Source of the DNA: an uncultured Bradyrhizobium sp.
Lineage (GTDB): Bacteria > Pseudomonadota > Alphaproteobacteria > Rhizobiales > Xanthobacteraceae
Length of the DNA: 64,000 bases
Direction of reading: 5' to 3'
NCBI RefSeq assembly: GCF_936928535.1
Contig: NZ_CAKZHY010000059.1
Location: forward strand, 1-64,000
Shown one piece after another: positions 29,372 to 38,847 of this stretch (position 1 is its first letter; each line of letters begins with the position of its first letter). Made by a program: the position numbers and the translations under genes. The notes beneath the pieces were generated by a model. The model ran no database searches, was not told where the DNA came from, and was given only the letters and a program-made list of their open reading frames with translations.

Positions 29372-29557
29372 CTAGAACCAGGCGCCCTGCACGCCCAGGA
29401 TCACGGCAACAAGCGACACGAGCAAGCCGACGCCGGAGAAAATCGCAACCCCGATGAACTCTGACATGTCGGAGCGCTGCTTGACGGGACTGACTGAACG
29501 TTCGGTGTAAATACGCGGTGCTGAAATCGGTGAAAAAATCTGTGCTGCTTTCGGCAT
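29372..29557 (-). CDS. Small single-pass membrane protein, unknown function
   Basis: A 61-residue protein with a polar N-terminal half and one hydrophobic segment (FIGVAIFSGVGLLVSLVAVI, near residues 34-55) that ends just before the C-terminus. GAGGAA lies seven bases upstream of the ATG, which supports the start. I see no conserved enzymatic motif. It stands alone between the azoreductase and the SDR gene. Confidence 0.6.
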   Translation of the reverse strand: MPKAAQIFSPISAPRIYTERSVSPVKQRSDMSEFIGVAIFSGVGLLVSLVAVILGVQGAWF

Positions 29558-29728
29558 AACGGGTTCCTCAATAGGCCGATGCCCCTTCGCCCGTAGAAGG
29601 GTCTTGGCAGCGCACGCGAAGGTTCAACGCGTCACGCAAGCTTTAGAAAATACATCTCGCCAGACGTGGGAACCGGCCCGCGCAACCGTAACAGGCGCGC
29701 GGGCCGATTCAACTTTCACCTCACTTGA

Positions 29729-30502
29729 TCAACCCCGATAGATCGGCGCGCCGCTCGGCGAGGCCACCGCGCCGCCGTCGACGAAGATCTCCTGGCCCTG
29801 AACGTGCCCGGCATCGTCGGAGGCGAGGAACAGCACCGTCTTCGCGATGTGATCGGGTTCGCCGATGCGGCCGAGCGGCGTCGCCAGCCCAAGACGCTTC
29901 TCGAATGCCTTCTCCGCTTCCGGCGTGGCAATCGCCGCGCCCCAGATGGGCGTGCGGATCGCACCCGGCGCGACCACGTTGACGCGGATGCCGCGCGGCG
30001 ACAGCTCGGAAGCCATGATCCGCGCCATCGCCCGCACGCCCGCCTTGGCGGCGCCATATGCCGAATAGCCGGGATTGCCGAGGACGGAGATCACCGAACC
30101 GTTGAGAATGATCGAGGCGTTGTCGCTGATGTAAGGCAGCGCCGACTGCACCGTGAAGAATACGCCGGTCAAGTTGGTGCTGATCACCTTCTCGAAAACC
30201 TCCCGCGTCGTCGAACCAAGCGGCGTGTTGCCGGGGATGCCGGCATTTGCAAACAGGATGTCGAGCTTGCCGAATGTCTCGGCGCCCTTCCTGATCGCAG
30301 CTTCGGTCGCGGCGATGTCGGTCGCATCGGCAGCGAGCGCGAGCGCATTGGGGCCGAGTTCCTTGGCGGCCGCCTCCAGCGTCTCCTTGTTGCGCCCGGT
30401 GATAACAACCTTCGCGCCCTCGGCCACGAACAGCTTTGCCGTTGCCAAGCCAATGCCGCTATTGCCGCCGGTAATCAGTGCCGTCTTGTTCGTCAGCCTC
30501 AT
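29729..30502 (-). CDS. SDR-family NAD(P)-dependent oxidoreductase
   Basis: A 257-residue classical short-chain dehydrogenase. TGGNSGIG is the cofactor glycine motif near residue 11, FANAGIPG the NAG motif, then Ser in LNGSVISV and the YGAAK Tyr/Lys pair; the NNAG-type Asn is also present. Substrate unknown. It is divergent from an HxlR regulator across a compound inverted repeat at 30514-30572, so its expression is probably controlled by that regulator. Confidence 0.9.
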   Translation of the reverse strand: MRLTNKTALITGGNSGIGLATAKLFVAEGAKVVITGRNKETLEAAAKELGPNALALAADATDIAATEAAIRKGAETFGKLDILFANAGIPGNTPLGSTTREVFEKVISTNLTGVFFTVQSALPYISDNASIILNGSVISVLGNPGYSAYGAAKAGVRAMARIMASELSPRGIRVNVVAPGAIRTPIWGAAIATPEAEKAFEKRLGLATPLGRIGEPDHIAKTVLFLASDDAGHVQGQEIFVDGGAVASPSGAPIYRG

Positions 30503-30513
30503 GGTCGTCTCCA

Positions 30514-30572
30514 GTGGTTGCATAATAAAACCATGTTGCCATCTAGGGCATATGGTTTTATGATGCAACCAC
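30514..30572. promoter_or_regulatory. Compound inverted-repeat operator between SDR and HxlR genes
   Basis: Two 21-base arms (30514-30534 and 30552-30572) are inverted copies of each other with one mismatch, 17 bases apart. Each arm is itself a dyad of the form GGTTGCAT-A-ATAAAACC, with GGTT and AACC ends. The element lies in the 121-base gap between the divergent SDR and HxlR starts and is the best candidate for the HxlR operator. Confidence 0.75.
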
Positions 30573-30623
30573 ACATCCGCGTGATCGACGCCGGAATCGG
30601 GCGAATGCGATAGGGCGAGGACG

Positions 30624-31097
30624 ATGGTGAAACGAACGAGCTTTGAGGGCGACGGCTGCCCCGTCGCGCGATCACTGGACGTGATCGGCGATTGGTGGAC
30701 TCTCATGATCATCCGCGAAGCGATGCTCGGCCTGCGTCGCTTCGGCGAGTTTCAGAGCAAGCTGGGCGTGGCCAAGAACATCCTGTCCGCGCGGCTGCGA
30801 TCGATGGTCGACCACGGCATTCTGGAAACAGCTCCCGCCTCCGATGGCAGCGCCTATCAGGAATATCTGCTGACGCCGAAGGGACGCGGCCTCTTCCCGA
30901 TCCTGGTCGCACTCCGGCAATGGAGCGAGGAGTTCGACGATGCGCCTGAGGAGATCGACACCATCATGATCGATCGCGCCAAAGGTCGTCCCGTCAAGAA
31001 GCTCGAGCTTCACGCCGAGGACGGACGATTGCTCAGCCTCGCCGACATCACCCTGAAGCCGCGGCCGGCGCCGCGGCGCAGCCGCAGAGCAGGTTAG
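30624..31097 (+). CDS. HxlR-family winged-helix regulator (SDR neighbour)
   Basis: A 157-residue regulator. Its core DVIGDWWTLMIIREAMLGLR and the RLRSMVDHGILETAP segment match HxlR, and an early Cys (DGCPVARSLD) corresponds to the family's redox-reactive position. The C-terminal tail (PAPRRSRRAG) is basic. It is divergent from the SDR gene and most likely binds the compound inverted repeat between them. Confidence 0.87.
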   Translation: MVKRTSFEGDGCPVARSLDVIGDWWTLMIIREAMLGLRRFGEFQSKLGVAKNILSARLRSMVDHGILETAPASDGSAYQEYLLTPKGRGLFPILVALRQWSEEFDDAPEEIDTIMIDRAKGRPVKKLELHAEDGRLLSLADITLKPRPAPRRSRRAG

Positions 31098-31283
31098 CAG
31101 CCGCATCGACGCGCCATCCGCTCTCGTCTTTCGCCCCTCCGCTCCGGTTAGGACACCTCATCTCGTGCCCGAGCATGCATTGCCCCCCTGGGTTTTATGC
31201 TATCCTTCCGCTGCTGGAAGAAGTTGCCAACTGCGCTGACACGTAACGTCCCGTTCAACCTTGTCGATGACCTGGGTGGGAAA

Positions 31284-32729
31284 ATGCATCACGTTCAAGA
31301 ACGGCTCCTCGAAAGCAAGATGACCGAGATCGAGCAGGTCCGGTCCTGGAGCCCGCGCGTCATCTCCAAATTCGAAAGCCTGATCCGGGGCGGCGACGAC
31401 CTCTCTCTCTACCGCGTCAATCCGCTTGGCTTTGCACGCGATCGCGCCATCAGCGAAGCGGAGAGCATCGACCTGTTTCTCCATGCAGCGCGGAGCGGTC
31501 TGTTCGACATGAGCTGGGATGTCGTCTGTCCCCAGTCTGGCATGGTGCTCGACAGTTTCGGAGCCTTGCGGACCCTGAAGACCCATTACGTCTGCGGTCT
31601 GTGCGACGTCACCGGCGATACCGACCTCGATGATTTCATTGAAGTGACCTTCACGGTATCCCCTGACCTTCGAAGGCTTCCCTTTCACAACCTCGAACAG
31701 CTTTCCGTCGAAGACTTCCACTGGAAAGCCCGCTTTCTCGCCGACGGCCGGTTGCCCGGTCAATCGACCCGCTTTCTTGACGTCCTACGCGGTCTCGTTC
31801 GTGGAATTTCGTTCTTGCCTTCGCACGCGACAACTACGCTCGAGGTCGATCTCTCGCCCGGCGCACTTGCCGGGGTCAATGTCCAGACGCAGGCCAGCTT
31901 CGCAGTGAGCGTGATCGGCGAGCCCGCAGCGGCGCCCACGCGCTTACCCGTCAAATATGATGGACGCCGTTTTTCTCCACTCGCATCCGCTGTGCCGCCC
32001 GGGCGGGCGGTCGTCGAGGTGGAGAACGACTCCGCCACGCGCGGCTCGTTGCTTCTGATCAACTGGCCGCCGGAGATCGTGGCGCAGACGATCAAGCCCG
32101 CGCTCGAGTTTGACCCCTATCTCTCGGGCGGCATGCTGCTTGCTCGACAGACTTTCAGACGACTGTTCCGGTCCGAGCGTGTCGACGAGAAGGAGGGCCT
32201 CGGCATCAGGCAGGTGACCTTGCTGTTTACGGATCTCAAAGGATCGACCGCCATGTACGAGCGGCTTGGCGACCTCAACGCCTATGCGCTTGTGCGGGAG
32301 CACTTCGCCCTGCTCGGCGCGACCGTACAGCAGCATTCGGGTGCGATCGTCAAAACGATCGGCGATGCCGTCATGGCCGTATTCTCCCGTCCGCCTGATG
32401 CAGTCTCAGCCGCACTCAACATTTTGGCGGACATTGAGCGCTACAATGCCGAGCACGGCGATCCCAGCATTATCCTCAAGATAGGAGCCCATTGCGGGCC
32501 ATCAATCGCAGTCACATTGAATGAGAACCTCGACTATTTCGGGCAGACCGTAAATGTCGCATCGCGTGTGCAAGCCCTGGCCGGCGCCGGAGAAATTTGC
32601 CTTTCGGAGGCGCTCTATTCGGCACCCGGTGTCAGTCAGCTTCTCGCCGGTCACGACGTCGTCGCGTTCGACGCACCGCTTCGCGGGGTCGAGGGAGCCG
32701 CCTGCGTCTATCGCGTCACGGGCGCCTAA
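31284..32729 (+). CDS. Class III adenylate/guanylate cyclase with long N-terminal domain
   Basis: A protein of about 481 residues. The C-terminal CHD (residues about 310-480) has LLFTDLKGSTAMYERLGD with the metal Asp, IVKTIGDAVMAVF, GAHCGPSIAV and YFGQTVNVASRVQALAGAG with the transition-state Asn/Arg pair, so it should be active. Residues about 1-300 hold no membrane segment and include HYVCGLCDVTGDTDLDDF, which resembles the DUF5939-type N-terminal domain found on soluble cyclases. I favour ATG 31284; an ATG at 31197 is possible. It follows the HxlR gene on the same strand. Confidence 0.85.
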   Translation: MHHVQERLLESKMTEIEQVRSWSPRVISKFESLIRGGDDLSLYRVNPLGFARDRAISEAESIDLFLHAARSGLFDMSWDVVCPQSGMVLDSFGALRTLKTHYVCGLCDVTGDTDLDDFIEVTFTVSPDLRRLPFHNLEQLSVEDFHWKARFLADGRLPGQSTRFLDVLRGLVRGISFLPSHATTTLEVDLSPGALAGVNVQTQASFAVSVIGEPAAAPTRLPVKYDGRRFSPLASAVPPGRAVVEVENDSATRGSLLLINWPPEIVAQTIKPALEFDPYLSGGMLLARQTFRRLFRSERVDEKEGLGIRQVTLLFTDLKGSTAMYERLGDLNAYALVREHFALLGATVQQHSGAIVKTIGDAVMAVFSRPPDAVSAALNILADIERYNAEHGDPSIILKIGAHCGPSIAVTLNENLDYFGQTVNVASRVQALAGAGEICLSEALYSAPGVSQLLAGHDVVAFDAPLRGVEGAACVYRVTGA

Positions 32730-32811
32730 GCCGACTTTCGAACGCTAAAAGACATGACCGCGCGCGCATTGCCCCGTCGTCGAGGGCCGATCGGGTCTAC
32801 GGCCCATCCCC

Positions 32812-33060
32812 TCACGACAGCTTGCGCTTGCTGCGCAGCCGGAAATGCTCGTCGGCCTCGAGCTTGGTCATGCCCAGGAGATAGTGCAGCACATCGAGCT
32901 TGTGGCGCTCGGCGAGCTTGCGCAAGCTGCCCACCTGCTCGGCAATGAAGGCAACCGCCTCATCAGCGCCGCCCTCGCCCGGTTCCTCGTTGCGCGAACG
33001 TGCCTGTGCGCCCGACGCGGCGCGTGCGCGTTTCTGTCCTGGTTTTGCCACCAGCCCCAT
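32812..33060 (-). CDS. Small unknown protein upstream of topA
   Basis: An 82-residue protein. Its first 40 residues are basic and Ala/Gly-rich; the second half (AEQVGSLRKLAERHKLDVLHYLLGMTKLEADEHFR) is a confident helical segment with a Leu/His pattern. Its composition is not random, and it is a separate gene on the minus strand between the cyclase and topA. I cannot assign a family. It may be coiled-coil, and no signal peptide is present. Confidence 0.6.
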   Translation of the reverse strand: MGLVAKPGQKRARAASGAQARSRNEEPGEGGADEAVAFIAEQVGSLRKLAERHKLDVLHYLLGMTKLEADEHFRLRSKRKLS

Positions 33061-33277
33061 CCGAATCCATGCCCCGCGAGGACATTACGCCCACACCAAC
33101 CACAACTCCAAGGTGGTATTTCGCAACTTTTTCGATATGAAACTTTTCCCAATTCGCGGGCTTTCAACACCCTTCGATTTGACAGGACCGGTCTCACCAC
33201 CCATGTTCGGGGCGAAACGGCCGACCCGAATCTAAACGATTTCGGCCCAAGATTTTCCCGTAAGTTACTGGAACTAC

Positions 33278-36019
33278 ATGAATATCGTCATTGTGGAGTC
33301 GCCGGCGAAAGCCAAGACGATCAACAAATATTTGGGCTCGTCCTATGAGGTTCTGGCCTCGTTCGGCCATGTCCGCGACCTCCCCGCCAAGAACGGTTCC
33401 GTCGATCCCGACAGCAATTTCAAGATGATCTGGGAGGTCGACCCCAAAGCGGCCGGCCGGCTCAACGACATTGCCAAGTCGCTGAAGGGGGCCGACCGCC
33501 TGATTCTGGCGACCGACCCTGATCGCGAGGGCGAAGCCATCTCCTGGCACGTGCTGGAGGTGATGAAGGAGAAGCGCGCGCTGAAAGATCAGAAGATCGA
33601 GCGCGTGGTGTTCAACGCCATCACAAAGCAGGCGGTCACGGACGCCATGAAGCATCCGCGCCAGATCGACGGCGCGCTGGTCGATGCTTACATGGCGCGC
33701 CGCGCGCTGGACTATCTGGTCGGCTTCACCCTTTCCCCCGTGCTGTGGCGCAAGCTGCCGGGCGCCCGCTCGGCCGGCCGCGTGCAGTCGGTGGCGCTGC
33801 GCCTCGTCTGCGACCGCGAGCTCGAGATCGAGAAGTTCGTAGCCCGAGAATATTGGTCGCTGATCGCGACCCTGCTGACTCCGCGCGGCGATGCCTTCGA
33901 GGCGCGCCTCGTCGGTGCCGATGGCAAGAAGATCCAGCGGCTCGACATCGGCACCGGCGCGGAAGCCGAGGACTTCAAGAAGGCACTGGAACTCGCGACC
34001 TACGCGGTGACTGCGGTCGACGCCAAGCCGGCGCGCCGAAATCCGCAGGCGCCCTTCACCACCTCGACCCTGCAGCAGGAAGCCAGCCGCAAATACGGCT
34101 TTGCGCCGGCGCACACCATGCGTATCGCGCAGCGCCTTTATGAAGGCATCGACATCGGTGGCGAGACCACCGGACTCATTACTTATATGCGTACCGACGG
34201 CGTGCAGATTGCCCCCGAGGCGATTACGCAGGCCCGCAAGGTGATCGGCGAGGATTACGGCAATGCCTATGTGCCCGACGCCCCGCGCCAATACCAGGCC
34301 AAGGCCAAGAACGCCCAGGAAGCGCACGAAGCGATCCGCCCGACCGACCTTTCCCGCCGTCCCGACAGCATGAGCCGCAAGCTCGATGCCGATCAGGCCC
34401 GGCTGTATGAGCTGATCTGGAAGCGCACCATCGCAAGCCAGATGGAATCGGCTGAGCTCGAGCGCACCACCGTCGACATCACGGCGAAGGCGGGCGGGCG
34501 CACGCTGGAGCTGCGCGCCACCGGTCAGGTGGTCAAGTTCGACGGCTTCCTCGCCCTTTATCAGGAAGGCCGCGACGACGAGGAGGACGAAGACTCCCGC
34601 CGCCTGCCCGCGATGAGCCCGAACGACGCGCTCAAGCGGCAGTCGCTCTCCGTCACCCAGCATTTCACCGAGCCGCCGCCGCGCTTCTCCGAGGCCTCGC
34701 TGGTCAAGCGCATGGAAGAGCTCGGCATCGGCCGGCCCTCGACCTACGCCTCGATCCTGCAGGTGCTGAAGGACCGCGGCTACGTCAAGCTCGAGAAAAA
34801 GCGCCTGCACGGCGAGGACAAGGGCCGCGTCGTGGTCGCGTTCCTCGAAAGCTTCTTCAACCGCTATGTCGAGTACGATTTCACGGCCAATCTGGAGGAG
34901 CAGCTCGACCGCATCTCCAACAACGAGATCTCCTGGCAGCAGGTGCTGAAGGATTTCTGGACCGGCTTCATCGGCGCCGTCGACGAGATCAAGGATCTGC
35001 GCGTCGCGCAGGTGCTCGACGTGCTCGACGAGATGCTGGGCCAGCACATCTATCCGCCGCGCGCGGATGGCGGCGACATCAGGCAGTGCCCGAGCTGCGG
35101 TACCGGCCGTCTGAATCTCAAGGCCGGCAAGTTCGGCGCCTTCGTCGGCTGCTCGAACTATCCGGAATGCCGCTACACCCGTCAGCTCGCCGCCGACAGC
35201 GAGACCACGGCCGATCGTTCGCTCGGCCAGGACCCTGACACGGGTCGCGATGTCTGGGTCAAGGCCGGTCGCTTTGGCCCGTACATCCAGCTCGGCGAGC
35301 AGAAGGATTATGAGGAAGGCGAGAAGCCGAAGCGCGCGGGCATTCCGAAGGGCACCTCGCCCGGCGATGTCGAGCTTGAGCTTGCGCTGAAACTGCTGTC
35401 GCTGCCGCGCGAGATTGGAAAACATCCGGAAACCGGCGAGCCGATCACGGCGGGCCTCGGTCGCTTCGGACCGTTTGTGAAGCACGAAAAGACCTACGCC
35501 AGCCTGGAAGCCGGCGACGAGGTCTTCGACATCGGCCTCAACCGCGCCGTGACGCTGATTGCCGAGAAGGTCGCCAAGGGCCCGAGCCGCCGCTTCGGTG
35601 CCGATCCCGGCAAGGCGCTGGGCGATCACCCCTCGCTCGGAACTGTTACCGTGAAGAGCGGCCGCTATGGCGCCTATGTCACGGCAGGCGGCGTCAACGC
35701 GACGATCCCGGCCGAGTTCGAAAAGGACACGGTGACGCTGGCACAGGCGATCGCGCTGATCGACGAGCGCGCCGCCAAGGGCGGCGGCAAGGCGAAAGCC
35801 AAGAAGGCTGCGAAGCCCGCCAAGGCCAAGAAGACTGCTGAGAAGGCCGCGGATGGCGACGACGCCACGCCGAAGAAGAAACCGGCCGCAAAGAAAGCGG
35901 CCAAATCGAAAACTGAATCCACCAGCAAGGCGCGCGCAGCCGTATCGTCGACGGCTAAAACGTCGGCGACAAAGGCAGCCGCCAAAGCTCCGGCCAAGAA
36001 GAGTGCCGGCACCAATTAG
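33278..36019 (+). CDS. topA: DNA topoisomerase I
   Basis: A 913-residue type IA topoisomerase that relaxes negative supercoils. The TOPRIM motif VIVESPAKAKTI and DPDREGEAISWH are at the N-terminus; the active-site Tyr303 lies in GLITYMRTDGV. A single zinc finger (CPSC with FVGCSNYPEC) is followed by three glycine-rich repeats of about 40 residues (GRFGPYIQLG, GRFGPFVKHEKTY, SGRYGAYVTAGG). The last 100 residues are Lys/Ala-rich like histone H1. Head of a topA-rnr-DUF983-NUDIX group, with rnr eight bases after its stop. Confidence 0.96.
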   Translation: MNIVIVESPAKAKTINKYLGSSYEVLASFGHVRDLPAKNGSVDPDSNFKMIWEVDPKAAGRLNDIAKSLKGADRLILATDPDREGEAISWHVLEVMKEKRALKDQKIERVVFNAITKQAVTDAMKHPRQIDGALVDAYMARRALDYLVGFTLSPVLWRKLPGARSAGRVQSVALRLVCDRELEIEKFVAREYWSLIATLLTPRGDAFEARLVGADGKKIQRLDIGTGAEAEDFKKALELATYAVTAVDAKPARRNPQAPFTTSTLQQEASRKYGFAPAHTMRIAQRLYEGIDIGGETTGLITYMRTDGVQIAPEAITQARKVIGEDYGNAYVPDAPRQYQAKAKNAQEAHEAIRPTDLSRRPDSMSRKLDADQARLYELIWKRTIASQMESAELERTTVDITAKAGGRTLELRATGQVVKFDGFLALYQEGRDDEEDEDSRRLPAMSPNDALKRQSLSVTQHFTEPPPRFSEASLVKRMEELGIGRPSTYASILQVLKDRGYVKLEKKRLHGEDKGRVVVAFLESFFNRYVEYDFTANLEEQLDRISNNEISWQQVLKDFWTGFIGAVDEIKDLRVAQVLDVLDEMLGQHIYPPRADGGDIRQCPSCGTGRLNLKAGKFGAFVGCSNYPECRYTRQLAADSETTADRSLGQDPDTGRDVWVKAGRFGPYIQLGEQKDYEEGEKPKRAGIPKGTSPGDVELELALKLLSLPREIGKHPETGEPITAGLGRFGPFVKHEKTYASLEAGDEVFDIGLNRAVTLIAEKVAKGPSRRFGADPGKALGDHPSLGTVTVKSGRYGAYVTAGGVNATIPAEFEKDTVTLAQAIALIDERAAKGGGKAKAKKAAKPAKAKKTAEKAADGDDATPKKKPAAKKAAKSKTESTSKARAAVSSTAKTSATKAAAKAPAKKSAGTN

Positions 36020-36026
36020 AGGTTAA

Positions 36027-38381
36027 GTGAAACGCAAGAATGACCGTGGCTTTCCCGACCGGCAAGCCATCGTCGCCTTCATCAAGGCAAATCCAGGAAA
36101 GACCGGAACTCGCGACATTGCACGCGAGTTCGGCCTGAAGAACGCCGATCGCATCGAGCTCAAGCGCATTCTGCGCGAGCTCGCCGACGACGGCACCATC
36201 AAGAAAAAACGCCACACGGTCTCCGAGCCGGACAGCCTGCCGCCGACGCTGGTGGCTGACATCACGGGGCGCGACTCCGATGGCGAACTGATCGCCTCTC
36301 CCACCGAATGGGACGAGGTCGAGGGCGGCGAGCCGCCAAAAATCCGCATCCAGATGCCGCGCCGGCCGAAGCCCGGCACCGTCGCCGGCGTCCGCGACCG
36401 CGTGCTGTTGCGCGTCGAACGTAACGATGACACCGACGGGCCGGCCTATCGCGGCCACATCATCAAGGTCTTCGACAAGACCAAGACCCGCATCCTCGGC
36501 GTTTTCCGCGAGCTTCCCGAAGGCGGTGGACGGTTGATCCCGGTCGACAAGAAGTCGGCCGATCGCGAGTTGAACATTGCGGCGGCCGATACGCATGGCG
36601 CCCGAGATGGCGACCTCGTCAGTGTCGACATCGTCCGCACCCGCAGCTTTGGCTTGGCGTCCGGCCGCGTGAAAGAGAAGCTCGGGTCGGTCAAATCGGA
36701 GAAGGCGATCAGCCTGATCGCAATCTACGCCCACGATATCCCACTGCAATTCTCCTCTTCTGCCGAGCGCGAGGCGGAAGCGGCGGAGCCCGCCAATCTG
36801 AAGGGACGCGAGGATTGGCGCGATGTCCCGCTCGTCACCATCGATCCGCCTGATGCCAAGGATCACGACGACGCGGTGCATGCGCAGCCCGACGACGATC
36901 CCAACAACAAGGGTGGCTTCATCGTCGACGTCGCCATTGCCGATGTGAGCTTCTACGTGCGGCCGGGCACTGCGCTCGACCGCGACGCGCTCGATCGCGG
37001 CAACTCGGTCTATTTCCCCGACCGTGTCGTGCCGATGCTGCCCGAGCGCATCTCCAACAATCTCTGCTCGCTGGTGCCGGGCGAGCCGCGCGGCGCGCTC
37101 GCGGTGCGGATGATCATTGCGCCCGACGGCCGCAAGAAATCGCACAGCTTTCATCGCATCCTGATGCGCTCGGCCGCGAAGCTGAGCTACGCACAGGCAC
37201 AGGCCGCGATCGATGGCCGGCCTGACGACACCACCGGCCCCATCCTCGATCCGATTCTGAGGCCGCTTTGGGCGGCCTACACGTGCGTCAAGCGCGCCCG
37301 CGACGAGCGCGATCCGCTCAATCTCGATCTGCCCGAGCGCAAGATCCTGCTCAAGAGCGACGGCACGGTCGACCGTGTCGTCGTGCCTGAGCGCCTCGAT
37401 GCGCACAAGCTGATCGAGGAATTCATGATCCTCGCCAACGTCGCAGCGGCCGAGATGCTGGAGAAGAAATCGCTCCCGCTGATCTACCGCGTGCATGACG
37501 AGCCGACGCTGGAGAAGGTTCACGCGCTCTCGGAATTTCTGGAGACGCTCGACGTTCCCTTCACCAAATCGGGCGCGCTGCGCCCGACCTTATTCAACCG
37601 CGTGCTGGCCCAGCTCGAAGGCCACGACTATTACCCGCTGGTGAGCGAAGTCGTGCTGCGCGCCCAGGCGCAAGCCGAATACTCATCGGAAAACTACGGG
37701 CACTTCGGCCTGAACTTGCGCCGCTATGCGCATTTCACCTCGCCGATCCGCCGCTACGCCGACCTCGTCGTGCACCGTGCACTCGTCCGCGCGCTCGGGC
37801 TCGGCGAAGGCGCCCTGCCCGACAGCGAGACCGCGGAGACGTTAAGCGAAGTCGCAGCGCATATTTCGCTGACCGAGCGGCGCGCGATGAAGGCAGAACG
37901 GGAGACCGTCGACCGGCTGATCGCCCATCACCTCGCCGACCGCATCGGCGCAAGCTTCCAGGGCCGCGTCTCCGGCGTCACCCGTGCCGGCCTGTTCGTG
38001 AAGCTCTCCGAGACCGGCGCCGACGGATTGATCCCGATCCGATCCCTCGGCACGGAATATTTCAACTATGACGAGAGCCGGCACGCGCTGATCGGCACGC
38101 GCAGCGGCACCATGTACCAGCTCGGCGATATCGTTGACGTCCGCCTGATCGAAGCAGCGCCCGTCGCAGGCGCGCTGCGTTTCGAGCTGCTGTCGTCCGA
38201 TAGCGCCACCGCGCCCCGCGACCGCCGGCGGCCCGGGCCGCAGCGCCGTCCCTCGTTCAAGGCGCATCCCGGCCGCAGCCCGGATAAAAAACGCAAGCCA
38301 CCGAAGCCAAAATCCGGCAAAGCGAAGGGCAAGGGAAAGAATAAGGGCAAGAGCAAAGGCAAGAAGGGCAAGGCATGGTGA
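36027..38381 (+). CDS. rnr: Ribonuclease R
   Basis: A 784-residue 3'-5' exoribonuclease that degrades structured RNA and works with trans-translation. An N-terminal helical/HTH domain (KPGTVAG) is followed by cold-shock domains and then the RNB domain, with catalytic Asp273, Asp279, Asp281 and Asp282 in IDPPDAKDHDDAVHA and a C-terminal S1 domain (FQGRVSGVTRAGLFVKL). The last 50 residues are Lys-rich (KGKNKGKSKGKKGK). Start codon is GTG. The stop overlaps the DUF983 gene by seven bases. Confidence 0.95.
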   Translation: MKRKNDRGFPDRQAIVAFIKANPGKTGTRDIAREFGLKNADRIELKRILRELADDGTIKKKRHTVSEPDSLPPTLVADITGRDSDGELIASPTEWDEVEGGEPPKIRIQMPRRPKPGTVAGVRDRVLLRVERNDDTDGPAYRGHIIKVFDKTKTRILGVFRELPEGGGRLIPVDKKSADRELNIAAADTHGARDGDLVSVDIVRTRSFGLASGRVKEKLGSVKSEKAISLIAIYAHDIPLQFSSSAEREAEAAEPANLKGREDWRDVPLVTIDPPDAKDHDDAVHAQPDDDPNNKGGFIVDVAIADVSFYVRPGTALDRDALDRGNSVYFPDRVVPMLPERISNNLCSLVPGEPRGALAVRMIIAPDGRKKSHSFHRILMRSAAKLSYAQAQAAIDGRPDDTTGPILDPILRPLWAAYTCVKRARDERDPLNLDLPERKILLKSDGTVDRVVVPERLDAHKLIEEFMILANVAAAEMLEKKSLPLIYRVHDEPTLEKVHALSEFLETLDVPFTKSGALRPTLFNRVLAQLEGHDYYPLVSEVVLRAQAQAEYSSENYGHFGLNLRRYAHFTSPIRRYADLVVHRALVRALGLGEGALPDSETAETLSEVAAHISLTERRAMKAERETVDRLIAHHLADRIGASFQGRVSGVTRAGLFVKLSETGADGLIPIRSLGTEYFNYDESRHALIGTRSGTMYQLGDIVDVRLIEAAPVAGALRFELLSSDSATAPRDRRRPGPQRRPSFKAHPGRSPDKKRKPPKPKSGKAKGKGKNKGKSKGKKGKAW

Positions 38382-38815
38382 CCATGAGCACGGCCCCAAA
38401 AATCTGGACGCGCGAGACCGGCCTCTTCGAGAAGCGCGACCTCTGGGCGGCGATGAAGCGCGGCTTTCGCGGCCGCTGTCCGCGCTGCGGCGAGGGAAAG
38501 CTGTTCCGCGCGTTCCTGAAAACCGCTGATCATTGTTCGGCTTGCGGCCTCGACTTCACGCCGCACCGCGCCGACGATCTGCCCGCCTATCTCGTCATCG
38601 TCATCGTCGGCCACGTCACGGTGCCTTCGATCCTCTGGATCGAGACCAATTACACGACGCCGGTCTGGCTCACCTTCGTAGCCTATCTGCCCTTCACCTT
38701 CTTTGCCTCGCTCGCCCTGCTTCAGCCGGTGAAGGGAGCTGTGGTCGGCTTGCAATGGGCTCTGCGCATGCACGGGTTTGACGACAACCCGCCGGATGGT
38801 ATTCCGCCTGTGTAA
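38375..38815 (+). CDS. DUF983 membrane protein
   Basis: A 146-residue protein with an N-terminal zinc-ribbon-like region (CPRCGEGKLFRAFL with HCSACGLDF, four Cys) and two hydrophobic segments (YLVIVIVGHVTVPSILWI, LTFVAYLPFTFFASLALL). This is the DUF983 layout of unknown function, widespread in alphaproteobacteria. ATG 38375 overlaps the rnr stop and an ATG lies nine bases later. Almost certainly in one transcript with rnr. Confidence 0.85.
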   Translation: MVTMSTAPKIWTRETGLFEKRDLWAAMKRGFRGRCPRCGEGKLFRAFLKTADHCSACGLDFTPHRADDLPAYLVIVIVGHVTVPSILWIETNYTTPVWLTFVAYLPFTFFASLALLQPVKGAVVGLQWALRMHGFDDNPPDGIPPV

Positions 38816-38847
38816 GCACAATAAGCAAGAACAGTCTGGGTGAGGAT

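Noticed and set aside
33194..35629. Long antisense open frame (about 810 codons) opposite topA
   Set aside because: No recognisable domain; topA motifs on the plus strand are complete, and the antisense frame is a codon-bias shadow.
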